This document shows, piece after piece, positions 53,862 to 63,699 of a stretch of 64,000 nucleotides of DNA (position 1 is its first letter; the number at the start of each line of letters is the position of its first letter). The notes under the pieces were generated by a model. The model was not told the DNA's origin and searched no databases. It saw nothing but the letters and a program-made list of their open reading frames with translations. A program made the translations under genes and the position numbers. Source of the DNA: Aplectana chamaeleonis (taxonomy: Eukaryota > Nematoda > Chromadorea > Rhabditida > Cosmocercidae); the NCBI GenBank assembly GCA_029168955.1, contig JAPDOI010000288.1, positions 558,001-622,000 on the forward strand. The letters are read 5' to 3'.

Positions 53862-55943
53862 TGATTAGGAAGGTTCATTAATTTTCAAGTGTTTAATGGA
53901 GCAATTATTACCTGTGAGGGTAGAATTCATTCCTCCGCAGCAGGGATTGGATGGAATCGCCATGTTCATGTTCCCCGATGAACATGAATTGCGTTATAAA
54001 TTCAGTCTTGAATGAGTTCAGGCTGATAGAGTAACAAACCATATATCTTTGTCATCCACAGAACCTTAGAAGATGTATTTTCGTATTTTCATGTATACAC
54101 GTAGCTTACTGAGTGAATTTTGAGCACACAATTCGAAAGCAGTGGGCACTCGAATAGAGAAACGGATATCCGCCGTCTTATCTCTTATTTAGGAAACGTT
54201 CGCTCTAGACGTGACCGAATCGTACGCCTAGTTGTAAATTCAATTCATTCGAAAGTTCGAAAATATAATTCCTTCTTAAATACTCGACTCATTCAAAAAT
54301 TCAAATTTATGGTTTCTTTCCAAATGTTTGAATTATTATGTTTCAAATGTTTCAAATATTTTTCAAATGTTCCAAATGTTTGCATTATCATTTCATTTTT
54401 GATGATTTTTCCACGGGAACAATTCGTTCAGATATTTACATTTATACTTTTTAGAGATAGTTTGATTCATCCGAAATTCCAAGTTGCATACTTCTTGGAT
54501 CAAACAATTCCTTCAGGAAATTGGAAGTATTTTTTCGAAAATTCCGAATTTTAAATTTCTCATTATTAATTTTTTTCCAGTGATCGATTCATTTGGAAGA
54601 ATCAGTTTTGATTCATTCACATATTCGATTCAATCGGTAATCAAAATATTCAGTCCTTCCTAATATTCGTCCTGTTCGAAAAGTCGAAATTTGCGATTTT
54701 TCGAATGTTGGACAATATGGTCATGGCTTTCGAATATTCAAACACGGAAATAATTGCTTATTTATCTTCTATATGGTTCACAACCTCTTGGGAAATCTGT
54801 TTCCAAGTATTGAAATAAATTCCTGAAGATTCATTCTAATCGAATTGATAACAGTTTCTTGGATTTTTCATTCTTTCAAAAATTTTAGAGAGACACAATC
54901 GAAATCACTTTGAAAATTAATATAAAAAAGAATCCGCACTCATTCATTCGACAGTTAAAAAAGGATGATTTAATAAAGTTCATTCATTCGCAGATCTTCA
55001 AAAGGTTTATGCGAATTGTTCATCAATTCCTAGTGTTCTAAAAAAGCGAAAATAAGGTTTTCCATCGCTGAATCTCACTCATCCACTCTATCAGTGCGTT
55101 GAATTCCCATTTCTGGCACGATTCTGATTCGCGCTTACACATACCATTTGAGGGCGGCAGAGAAGAGGTACGCAGGCCACCCTGATCGCGTGCCCCGGTA
55201 GTCTCACTCTAACCCCTCTCGCGACGATCCAGTAGTGCAATGCGTAGTCGGGGACGAGATGCCATAGAATCGGTAGAAGTGATTTGGAAATATGGATGGT
55301 CCTTAGGTTACGAAGGACAAGAACTGGATCGGAGAGGATTGAAACTTATGGGTGGTCTGATTGCTAGATATCGAGGGCTCGAATTTAATGAAGTGTAGTG
55401 TAAGGGTGGTTCCCAAATCATTTCATCCATCTGACTGCCGCGTTGCATCACACGCTACGGTCGATGTCCTGCAATTCCACTACACGCGATGAGTCATTCA
55501 CAGGCATTTATGAGCCACGCAAATGGAATCATTCAGGCTTAGATAGAATTCTATTTGGAATCCTTCTGAACCATTGTGAGAAATAACATAAGTGGCTGAA
55601 ATCTCGCAAAGGCCTGTTTTATCGTAGTAGCTGAGTCGCGGGCGGCTTCTTGCGAACGCGACGCTAGTGCGGACTGCTGGGTCCAAAAAGAAGCATTTCT
55701 TCGTTTTTTTTCCTTCTTTGAACCCCAGTTCTCTGCTCCTTCGGACCGCTGCGCTGCAGCGCAACGCGGCGCGGTCTAGCTTATGCAACAACGCTCCGCG
55801 CGATTTATCTTCTCAGTCGTGTATTAGTGGCCACTCAGTTCAAATATATCACACATCAGTCAACATTAAGACTGAGCCACACGCGGCTTATCTCACACGC
55901 GACGCAACCGCTCGCGCGGACTTCTGGGTTCAAAAGAGAAAGA
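53862..55943. other. AT-rich filler, no recognised gene
   Basis: A perfect 9-bp hairpin (TTCATGTTC, 6-nt loop, GAACATGAA) lies at 53965-53988. From about 54120 to 55000 the sequence is AT-rich with degenerate ATTCATTCG/TTTCAAATG words. The 144-codon frame at 54120-54554 reflects that composition. Between 55640 and 55930 two similar segments (ACGCGACGC, then GCGGACT, CTGGGT, CAAAA) are repeated about 245 bp apart. No coding or RNA gene is supported. Confidence 0.4.
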
Positions 55944-56401
55944 GCTAAGCGGGAAATGCCTCCAGAGCTGTTGTTTCTGTTTTAAGGGAGTCTGTCCTGA
56001 GCGCAGTTGAAATCCCGTACCTTTTGCGCCCGAGCTAGAGACAATGAGGGTGTAGCCGCAGCGACAAAACGGCTAAAAAGCGCTGTCATTTCTTAGTGTT
56101 GTGAAAAATCGAGTTTCCCGGATTGGGCGGCCGCAGCGTTCATTCGAAGAAGGATCAGAGAGTAACGTTGTAGGCTGAGTCTCAGGTCGATTGTTCTGGT
56201 TTGAGCTGAGAAGGTGACGTCAGTGGTCTGGGACGTTTTTCAAAGCCAAATTCACCGAGGTGGCGCTAGGCGGGAAATGCCTTCAGACAGGTTGTTTCTG
56301 TTTCAGAAGAGTCCTCACTGAGCTCAATTGAGATCGCGGGCAATTTGAGCTCGAGCGAAGGACGATGACTGTGTCTGCAGGGGCGAGGAAACGGCTAAAA
56401 A
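55944..56401 (+). repeat. Pair of diverged direct repeats, offset 321 bp
   Basis: 55944-56080 and 56265-56401 share GGCGGGAAATGCC or near variants, GTTGTTTCTGTTT, GAGTC, a GAGCTAGAG/GAGCGAAGG stretch and CGGCTAAAAA, with the same offset (321 bp) at both ends. The 184 bp between appear single-copy. This is a worn tandem duplication or two related element fragments. Confidence 0.65.
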
Positions 56402-56744
56402 AACATTAATTTTCACTATCGAAGCCTCCCTGAATTGGTCTCACATACTTGTGTATGACTCGTCCTTGATATTAACGGTCGATATGGAGTCAAGTATTAG
56501 CACCAGTCTGATATCTAGCTTCAGTTTTCGTACACTCGATTGATTCTGTTAACCCTATATGCCTTGTTTGCAGGGTAAGACACGTGTGAGCTCAAAACGA
56601 AGAGCTCCCGATACTGATTCTAAATATGCCATTAGCAACCCAAACGGACCACTTTGAACGAAGTTATGTCAAAGCGGCGGTTTGCGGCGGAAAAAAGCGC
56701 CGAAAACGCCGTTTTTCCCAAAGTCGCGGGCGGTATTGTATATA

Positions 56745-56942
56745 GTAGAGTCCACCAACAGTGTCTCATTTACTTATCAATAAGAAGCGGTTGGCTGGGG
56801 ATCAATGTGCATGAATCCCATACCAGCACACTCGATATCGATTGAGCGAGAGCGGTTGTGCTGCAACGAGTTTCATGTTCATTGATCTTCAATCGACCGC
56901 TTCTCATTGATAAGTAAATGAGACACTCTTGGTGGACTTCAC
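56745..56942. mobile_element. TA-flanked MITE, 198 bp
   Basis: About 67 bp at each end are reverse complements, including GTGTCTCATTTACTTATCAA and GAAGCGGT. The termini GTAGAGTCCACC and GTGAAGTCCACC (complement) are each bordered by TA (56743-56744 and 56943-56944). It starts 6 bp after the right end of the 51185-56738 composite, with only TATA between them. It has no coding capacity. Confidence 0.85.
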
Positions 56943-57196
56943 TATAAATCTGGTTTAGGGAAGTTAGTGAATCGAAATGACTGAACGGTTGTAATGAGTG
57001 ACGAACAGAGAAGGTGCGGAATTGTAGCTGCTGCTTGTTTTCTCAGACTGGCGAGGAAGTGTTCCTGGAATTTTGCCTAATCCTCAAAACGCGTTGCACG
57101 CTTCTCAAGATACATGTTCTCTTCCCTACAGAAAGGTTGAGATTTGGCATGAAAAAATGGGCGAAATCTCGTTGTTTTAATTCTACACTCTTGATG

Positions 57197-57700
57197 ATGT
57201 GCTGCACACTCCCACTGCGAGGCAGCTCAATTTCTAATACGTCCTGTACATTCCAACCAGGGTCTTTCACACCCCTACTGAAGTACTGCACTCATTCCAT
57301 GACGTCCTGCACACTTTCCGTGATGCCTTGCACACTCCCATTTGGATCCTGCACACTTTCTATGACGTCCTGCACACTCCCACTGATGTCCTGCACGCTT
57401 TCTATGATGTCCTGCACTTTCCCATTTGGGTTCTGCACACTTTCTATGACGTCTTCCACACTCCCATTTGGATCCTGCACACTTCCACTGGGGTCCTGCA
57501 CACTTCCTATGACGGCCTGTACACTCCTAATGGGGTCCTGCACACTTCCACTGGGGTCCTGCGCACTACCACTGCGGTCCTGCACACTTCCAGTGACGAC
57601 CTACACACTCCCACTAGAGTCCTGCACCCTTTCAATGACGCCCTGCGCACTCCCACTGTGGTCCTGCACAATTCCTATGACGTCGTGCATACTCATCAAA
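57197..57700. repeat. 21-bp minisatellite, about 24 copies
   Basis: TCCTGCACACT recurs every 21 bp (T at 57308, 57329, 57350, 57371 and on to 57665), with alternating variants CCCACTG, TCTATGA and CCCATTTGG after it. Because 21 is a multiple of 3 and the unit lacks stops, long frames exist in two plus phases (57014-57727 and 57328-57828) and one minus phase (57292-57585, repeats of SVQDPNG type). Openness is therefore no evidence of coding here. A 7-residue repeat protein cannot be excluded, but there is no signal or start context to prefer any phase. Confidence 0.9.
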
Positions 57701-57862
57701 CCCGAGAATATGTACGGAGTCCCGTAAAATATAACCAAGGCGCGCAAGAGGAGACTCGGCCTGATGTTTTGGTAATCGATGAATGTCCAACCCACCCAAA
57801 TGTTGTTACCATTTCAACACTGTTTTGATCGGCCAAAACACAATTGCACATTAACATACATA

Positions 57863-58339
57863 CAATACCGCCGCTATCCAAGGGAGAAAATGGGCTAAGT
57901 GGGCAACTAAAGCGTCTTTCGCCCACGACTCGCCTCAAAGTGCTCCGTTTTCAATTTCGAAAAGGCCGAAATGTACAGCATGTCGTGTCGATCGTGCGAA
58001 AATATTTTGCAAAATTTGAGCGCAACATTATTTTTCAAGGCAAAGTACATTTTCATTTTTACCATGCTAGAGATTGCGTACGGTTGTTTTCGATCGAATG
58101 AGCTCTTCATCTCGTGATAACATTATCAAACTCATAACTAACTGCATCTTAAAAAAGCATTTCCGTAGAACTTTTCCAATTCCACCTCATATAGCTAGAT
58201 AGATTGTGGCAAGGTGGACATTTTGTTCCTTTCGAAATTGAAAACGGAGCACTTTGAGGCGAGTTGTGGTCGAAAGACGCTTTAGTTCCCCATTTTGCCC
58301 ATTTAGCCCATTTTTTTACATTGGATAGTGGTGGTATTG
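57863..58339. mobile_element. TA-flanked MITE with CAATACC ends, 477 bp
   Basis: The ends CAATACCGCC and CAATACCACC (complement) are each bordered by TA (57861-57862, 58340-58341). The inverted arms run about 115 bp inward and include AACTAAAGCGTCTTTCG and CTCAAAGTGCTCCGTTTTCA. The first 10 bp equal those of the large composite at 51185, so both probably used the same Tc1/mariner-type transposase. No transposase is encoded here. Confidence 0.88.
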
Positions 58340-58381
58340 TACATACAAACATCGGGACATAACTGCTTCAAGTATAAGGAT

Positions 58382-58422
58382 TTTAAGGCAGTGTTCCCGA
58401 TAAAAAATATGTATCAGTTCCC
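58382..58422 (+). mobile_element. Solo end of the TTAA MITE family
   Basis: TTAAGGCAGTGTTCCCGATAAAAA is a diverged left end of the AGGCAGTGTTCACGATG family. It lies directly before the intact copy at 58427. It may be the remainder of a copy that the later one replaced or landed in. Confidence 0.6.
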
Positions 58423-58426
58423 TTAA

Positions 58427-58913
58427 AGGCAGTGTCCACGATGAAAATCGTTTTTCTGTTTTTCAGCCAATCTTGAAAACGGTTCCATGCTAATTCAAAA
58501 GATGTCTCTGGAATCGTACACGACCTTCTGGGAACGGAGTTCTGGTCCCTCAAAGATTGAGCTATGGAAACATGGTGGACGAGTTGTCCGAGGCTTGTAA
58601 CTTCCGTATTTTGCAGCCGATGTGTGCGAGCTGAGCTGAGTAAAGAGAGAAGTTGAAAATGAAGGGAAAGAACGAGGCCAATCGTCGGAAACCATCGCTC
58701 ATCTAACGATTTCAAGCTTTCATTCGTTCACGTCGGTAGGCGGGCAATGCGCTTCTGGGGTTTGCCTTGCGCTCTAAGTGGCAATTTCGGGCTCTTTTGG
58801 GGCTCTTCATGGCTCGTTTTCATGCGTTTTTTCGACGTTAACGTTACAGTATACCCCTCCACTACCCATTCCTAGGGAAATTTCAAACACTTTTTTCATT
58901 GTGAACACTGCCT
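58427..58913 (-). mobile_element. TTAA-flanked MITE, 487 bp
   Basis: The ends AGGCAGTGTCCACGATG and AGGCAGTGTTCACAATG (complement) are bordered by TTAA (58423-58426) and TTGA (58914-58917, one change). TTAA duplications are the mark of piggyBac-type transposition. The interior matches the copy at 61034-61519 in opposite orientation (words such as ACAACTCGTCCACCATGTTTCC). It is non-autonomous: the open frames in it are not transposase. Confidence 0.88.
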
Positions 58914-58917
58914 TTGA

Positions 58918-59311
58918 GGAATGGGTAAAGGAGGGGCACACCGTAACGTTATAGTTGAAAAAACGCATGAAACCGAGCCAGGAAGAGTTCCAAAAAGCCC
59001 GCAGTTGCCATTTTGAGCGCGAGTCAAACCCCAAAAGCGCAAGGCCCGCCCTCCGACTTGAACAAATGAAAACTTGAGATCGTGAGATGAGCAATGGTTT
59101 TCGATCTGTAGCCGCGTTCTTCGCTTCACTCTCAACTAGACATCGGACAAATCGTCCACTAAGCTCAATTCCCTAGCTTAATTTTTGAGGGGCCATAACT
59201 CCGATCGCAGGGGGCTTTGTACGATTCCAGTGACATCGTTGGAATCAGCATGGGACCGTTCTTTAGATGGGCAGAAAAACAGAAACACGATTTTCATCGT
59301 GAACAGCGCCT
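58918..59311 (+). mobile_element. TTAA MITE missing its left end
   Basis: It matches 61034-61519 in the same orientation from about the GGATTGGGTAGTGG position on, through AACGCATGAAA and CCCAAAAGCGCA to the right end ATTTTCATCGTGAACAGCGCCT. The left terminal repeat is gone at the junction with the previous copy. The right-hand TTAA (59312-59315) is shared with the next element. Confidence 0.82.
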
Positions 59312-59315
59312 TTAA

Positions 59316-59703
59316 AGGCACAGTACACCCTCAGACATAAATTTGGTGATTTTTAATTAATTGTGTCGCAGACCCCTCGTGTATAACACGTGCTGAATGC
59401 GAGATCTCAAACGTTTACGAACTCGATAGCGGATAAATGGATAGTTTAAATTTCAACATGTCGTGGTTCTTCGGTCCATTGCCGATCCGTCTCCTCATCC
59501 TGTTTTGCTCTCGTGCAGCGAATGCGAATGAAGAGAAATACAGGCCTGAGACAACTCGTCTACGAAATGTTTGCCCTCAAAATGCAGGCATTTTCAAGGA
59601 GCCATATATCCGTTCGTAGGGGGCCTTGGACGATTTCAGAGATACCATTGTGATCAAGATAAGCATAAAATCTAAGAAATAGTTTCCTGGGTGTCCTGTG
59701 CCT
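59316..59703 (+). mobile_element. Related TTAA MITE, 388 bp
   Basis: The ends AGGCACAGTACACCC and AGGCACAGGACACCC (complement) are bordered by TTAA on both sides (59312-59315 and 59704-59707). The internal segment with GACGATTTCAGAGA resembles the AGGCAGTG family, so this is a sister subfamily. Confidence 0.88.
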
Positions 59704-59707
59704 TTAA

Positions 59708-60821
59708 CTTACTCATAAGATGCAGGTGACATCGGTGCGCGTGATTGTCACGGTCCACGTCAAAGATAGCCCCGCCTCGGTCCACTAGAAGAGCGAAATC
59801 TTCGCAAAGGTCTGGAAAGGAACCACCCTCCCTGAGGACCGCGGCGAACCCCAACCCCCCCCCCTGTCGAGAGGATACTCCTATTCCCCAGCGGTGAAGA
59901 GTATGCTCACCTCCTGAGAGCGACTTGAAGTCGCCTTCTAGGGCCGACATTGGAATGCCGAATGAGGACTCGTGTGAGGTGAGGCACATTATATATCGGC
60001 TGTGCACGTGTTTAGCAAGTTACGACGTGACCATCTACTTGCGAGGATTGACGGGCCAATGTAAGTTACTTGCGAAATTCAAAAGTAATGAGTAACATGG
60101 TTATGTTCATGTAAGTTACCACTTTCGAGTTCCAACCTCGCAAGTATTTTACAAAACTCAGATGAGCCACAAGTAAATTGATTTTTGCGGAAAATCTCGC
60201 AAGTGACTTGAATCGAAACTTTCGAGTGGGAGTTGTGGGAGAGACAGAAAGACATAAATTATTGTTCACAAATTTCGCACAACCCTTTTATGTAAGACGA
60301 AAAACGTCAAAAAATACACAGTAACCTAACGTAAGCCCGCCAAGAAACTGGACATGGTGGTAATTTCCTGTGCACTCACTGATGGAGGCTATAGACCGTT
60401 TTTTTCTCTCTGAGTCGGATTTGCACATATATAGAAATAACTCTTCCTCAATCAATTTCAGACAATTGTCAGACTCGGATCATCGGAAAGCAGAACAATG
60501 GCCGTGAACACCTTTCGAGTTATTTTTTCAAACACTCTCAGTCGGTTTTCATGCACGGGCTTTCGCGGTACTGAAAACCGTCCGGCGTTCCGGATAGTTC
60601 GGTGAGAGAAGACCACTCAGAAATCACTTTGAGGTGTGTAGTCAAACCTGTTTATGGTAGATTTTCTCCACGGAACACAATTTATCTTCTGTAGGGATAA
60701 AAATTCACGTCTATATGAAGAAGCGGGAAGTCCCCCTCCCAATGAACAAGTTTCAGCCTTTGGATATCGCTGCCCGCCTTCTTGTGATGTAAAACTCCTC
60801 GGCTGACCTTCAAAGCCGAGT
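59708..60821. other. No recognised gene
   Basis: The 111-codon minus frame (59672-60007) has no domain and overlaps the end of a MITE. From 60010 to 60190 degenerate copies of AAGTTAC/GTAACTTGCGA words recur. From 60200 to 60820 I see nothing beyond mixed sequence. Confidence 0.35.
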
Positions 60822-61033
60822 TACCAGGTTGTTCAATAAGTTTTGTCGTTCGATAAGAGAGGGCGTTGCTACTAGCCCAAAATTTTTTAGTTTTGTTGGA
60901 ACAATCTTCATATGAACGTATGTGAAGTTTTATTTCAATCTGTTATTTCATTCTTTTTTAAAAGCCATTTAGTGTCGCCGTGTCACAGCAAGGGAAAAAT
61001 TCAATATCGTGCAGTGATAAAATTCTTATTTAA

Positions 61034-61519
61034 AGGCAGTGCTCACGATGAGAAAAGTTTTCGAAATTCCACTAGGATTGGGTAGTGGAAGGACACTCTG
61101 TAACGTTAACGTCGAAAGAACGCATGAAAACGAGCCAGAAAGAGCCTCAAAATAGCCCGAAGTTGCAAATTCGAGCGCATTGAAAACCCCAAAAGCGCAT
61201 CACACGCCCACCGACGTGAACAAATGAATGCTCGAGATCGTGAGATGAGCGATGATTTTCAAACATTAGCCCCGTTCCTCCCTTCATTCTCAGCTTCTCT
61301 CTTTACTCAGGTCAGCTCGCATAGATCGGCTGCAAAAAACGGAAATTACAAGCCTCGGACAACTCGTCCACCATGTTTCCACAGCTCAATCTTTGAGGGA
61401 CCATAACTCCGTTCCCAGAAGGTCTTGTACGATTTCAGAGACATTTTTGGAATCAGCATGGGGCCATTTTTAAGATAGGCGGGGAAACAGAAAAACGATT
61501 TTCATCGTGAACACTGCCT
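61034..61519 (+). mobile_element. TTAA MITE nested in mariner, 486 bp
   Basis: The ends AGGCAGTGCTCACGATG and AGGCAGTGTTCACGATG (complement) have exact TTAA on both sides (61030-61033, 61520-61523). The mariner reading frame upstream (AVIKFLF) continues directly in KEGVAPKEFHEL downstream if the element and one TTAA are ignored. The insertion is therefore simple and interrupts the N-terminal helix-turn-helix. Confidence 0.94.
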
Positions 61520-61798
61520 TTAAGGAAGGTGTAGCACCAAAAGAATTTCACGAACTAATGTTAAAAGTGTCTAATGGTTGTTCACCCACAATGAGAACAG
61601 TTGGAAGATGGGTTGCTCAATTCGAACGTGGTCGTACAAGCCTTGAGGACGATCCACGTGAAGGACGTCAAAAAAGCGCATCAACACCAGAAATCATAGC
61701 CAAAGTACAGGATATGGTTTTGGAAGATCGTCGATTGACTGAAAGAGATTCAGTAGAGGCTCTAGACATCTCATTAGGCAGTGTGAGCCACATTTTAA
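61520..61798 (+). pseudogene. mariner transposase, N-terminal DNA-binding remnant
   Basis: This encodes part of the paired-like helix-turn-helix region that binds the terminal repeats. KEGVAPKEFHEL is followed by TVGRWVAQFERGRTSLEDDP, by a GR hinge, and by a second helix-turn-helix with VQDMVLEDRRLTERD and SLGSVSHIL. The upstream first codons lie before the nested MITE (about 60985-61033). The frame runs on to 61923, but after 61798 the protein no longer resembles mariner, which is where the second TTAA element begins. Residue choices (RGRTS, LEDRRLT) resemble the irritans subfamily. The start at 61507 lies inside the MITE and is not real. Confidence 0.9.
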
Positions 61799-62549
61799 AG
61801 GCAAGGTCTGGTCAGATTTTGACACCACCGAAATTCGGGTTAGGTAGATTGGGCTGGTCTAGCTGGACACCGTCCAAGATTCTGACAAACTCTAAGTTCG
61901 TATTTCTGGAGAAAACAGCCTGAAAGTCAGGGATTACGGTAAAAAAATTCTTCACGATGAAAACCGAATTCCAGCTTTTGTGTTCAGTCGGACTAGTGGG
62001 TCATAATAATGTCACTCAGGGAGTTAGGAGTTTCAAAATCGCATCTAAATGAAGATTTGCTTACCACAAAGGAGCTTCCTGGGTTTGCGGGGCCGGCCTT
62101 GGGGTCGATACATTGTTACAAGGGACAAAACTCTGTGGTCGCTGCCAGCGATCGTGCGTTGACGCGTCGTAGGGCGCAATTGACACGCCACTCAATTTCA
62201 CGTTTGACATCGATCGAAAGCAGCTGACAGCAATGGACGCAGCAGGTTGGGAACCCTTTTTAGTTTCGCTCGAGAAAAAATTATCGCTAGTCTGAATGGC
62301 GTCCTCGGTGAATCGCTTCCAACGCTGCGCCAAGGAACGAATCGTTAAAGTGTTCCTTGCGTTCTTCGCGCAACTGTCCCAAGTTGTTGTCGGCGGGAAC
62401 TTCAAATTTGTTTTGAGCTTTCTTGAAGTGGGTTTTTGTTGAAAAGTTGACGTTTTTAGGGGGCTTTTTGAAACGTTCAGTCACTCTAGGGATATAACAA
62501 CACGAAAACGTCAAAAACCCAAGTATGCTTTTCATCATGTACGATGCCT
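61799..62549. mobile_element. Second TTAA element nested in mariner, 751 bp
   Basis: It is bordered by TTAA at 61795-61798 and 62550-62553. The right end (complement AGGCATCGTACATGATGAAAA) resembles the AGGCAGTGTTCACGATGAAAA family; the left end begins AGGCAAGGTC and is more diverged. The mariner sequences on either side are not adjacent in an intact transposase (about 170 residues are missing), so a deletion preceded or accompanied this insertion. The open frames within are unrecognised. Confidence 0.6.
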
Positions 62550-62553
62550 TTAA

Positions 62554-62790
62554 AGTTCGAATTGTTGGAGCATTCACGGCATTTACCAGATTTGGCCCCC
62601 ACCGACTTCCATTTGTTTCGAGAAATCAAAAGTTTATGCGTGGCAGGCGTTTTTCATCAAATGAAGAGGCCATAACGGCTGTTGTAGCGTATTTTGCACT
62701 TCCGGATTCTCACTTCAGGGTTGGGATCCACAGATTGGAGGGTCGTTGGAGCAAGTGTAATAATGTTCAGGGAGATTATACTGATTAATA
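62554..62790 (+). pseudogene. mariner transposase, C-terminal remnant
   Basis: It resumes in one frame with FELLEHSRHLPDLAPTDFHLF, whose TD aspartate is the third catalytic residue of the D34D triad. After one frameshift near 62630 it continues in another frame with RGRRFSSNEEAI, GIHRLEGRWSKC and GDYTD, the typical mariner C-terminus, followed by a stop and AATAAA. The first two catalytic aspartates are absent because the middle of the gene is missing. It cannot be functional. Confidence 0.92.
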
Positions 62791-62865
62791 AAGAGTATTT
62801 TGAACCATAAAATTGTGTTTTTCTTATCGAACGACAAAACTTATTGAACAACCTGGTATTATTAA

Positions 62866-63491
62866 AGGCAGTGTTCACGATGAATTTTGTTTGCGTGTTT
62901 CCAGAGTGAAATGCTATGCTGGCAGGAGATGGGCGAGATAGCGTCGAAAGAAGCCCCGAAAACGGGCCAGGATTTGTAAAAAAACGGATACGAAGTGTCT
63001 AGATCGGAAAGCCAACCCACCCAAGAGCAGCCAGCCCGCCTTTCTCGCTACGTGTTTCAGAGGACGGGGACGTCTATGGCAATTCGCCATCAAAGACTGC
63101 CGCTCAACTTATTTAGATCAATATCAGGGGCAATCATGGCCACTGCCACAGGCGGCTGGCTGCGCTCTCCATCTTCGTCCTCTCCTTGCTTTTATTATGA
63201 TTGACTGTGTTTTTCGGATGCTTATGAGAACAATCACCTTTATTTTGCTTGTTTAATGATTCTTGACAACAATATCAGCTGATGAAGGTTTCGCGTTAAA
63301 TCGTCCAAACTGCACTCCTTGCGCCCCAACTCGTCCTGCCGCCAAAATGCTTTGCATCGACTGGAGCCCCAATTTCACCCATTTTTGAGCGTTTCTGACT
63401 GTTTTTTTTCTTTCACTACGGGTACCAGCAGGCTCCGAACCTTTTGTTTTCGATAGAATCTCTGGAACGAAAGTTATCGTGAACACTGCCT
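62866..63491 (+). mobile_element. TTAA MITE next to mariner, 626 bp
   Basis: The ends AGGCAGTGTTCACGATGAA and AGGCAGTGTTCACGATAA (complement) have TTAA on both sides (62862-62865, 63492-63495). The inner part shares GCGTCGAAAGAA and ACGGGCCAG-like words with the 61034 copy but is longer. It starts 9 bp after the right end of mariner. Neither open frame inside (62995-63204 plus, 63253-63486 minus) resembles a transposase. Confidence 0.88.
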
Positions 63492-63495
63492 TTAA

Positions 63496-63526
63496 TTAAG
63501 GTTGTGCTCTCGATAAAATCTCTCTA
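63496..63526 (+). mobile_element. Solo TTAA MITE end
   Basis: A second TTAA follows the previous one directly, then GGTTGTGCTCTCGATAAAATC, a diverged family end. No matching opposite end is visible before the window stops. Confidence 0.5.
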
Positions 63527-63699
63527 TTGATTTCGGCTGAAAACGTAGGTTGAGATGACCATTGTAGTGATTCCGCCAAAAAACCGCGAGCATTGCTGTT
63601 GTAGCCGAACGACCGCCAAAGAATTCATATGAGCAGGCTCTTTTGGCCAAAGAATTCGTATGAGCACAGCGGGATGAGCGACGTTTGGAACGCAATTTG

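Larger units (their letters stand above)
51185..56738. mobile_element. TA-flanked composite with about 300-bp inverted arms
   Basis: Both outer ends are CAATACCGCCCGCGACTTTG or its complement, each immediately bordered outside by TA. The arms (51185 to about 51500 and about 56440 to 56738) are reverse complements throughout, with scattered mismatches. CA-starting ends at TA are the signature of Tc1/mariner-type insertion, and a 477-bp element at 57863 has the same first bases. The 5.55 kb between the arms holds a reverse-transcriptase remnant, another inverted-repeat element and filler, with no transposase. It could be one large non-autonomous element that collected insertions, or two MITEs in opposite orientation. 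Confidence 0.6.
60824..62856 (+). mobile_element. mariner transposon, broken by two TTAA MITEs
   Basis: The perfect terminal inverted repeats of about 35 bp begin CCAGGTTGTTCAATAAGTTT, each bordered by TA (60822-60823 and 62857-62858). The element is 2033 bp. Subtracting the two nested elements with one TTAA each (490 and 755 bp) leaves about 788 bp, roughly 500 bp less than the usual 1.3 kb. That matches the missing middle of the transposase. HTH and C-terminal remnants resemble the irritans/Himar group. It cannot make an active enzyme, but its intact ends could still be mobilised by a related transposase. Confidence 0.93.

Noticed and set aside
54120..54554. 144-codon plus-strand frame rich in Phe, Ile and Lys
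   Set aside because: Its composition reflects the AT-rich degenerate repeat region and nothing in it resembles a known protein.
51185..56738. LTR retrotransposon, suggested by long terminal repeats
   Set aside because: The terminal repeats are inverted, not direct, and the flanks are TA rather than a 4-6 bp duplication. The reverse transcriptase inside is of the non-LTR type.
57014..57828. Cysteine-rich 237-codon and 166-codon proteins
   Set aside because: Both come from the 21-bp minisatellite, which is open in several phases on both strands.
61507..61507. ATG at 61507 as the mariner transposase start
   Set aside because: It lies inside the nested TTAA element. The true N-terminal codons are upstream of that element.
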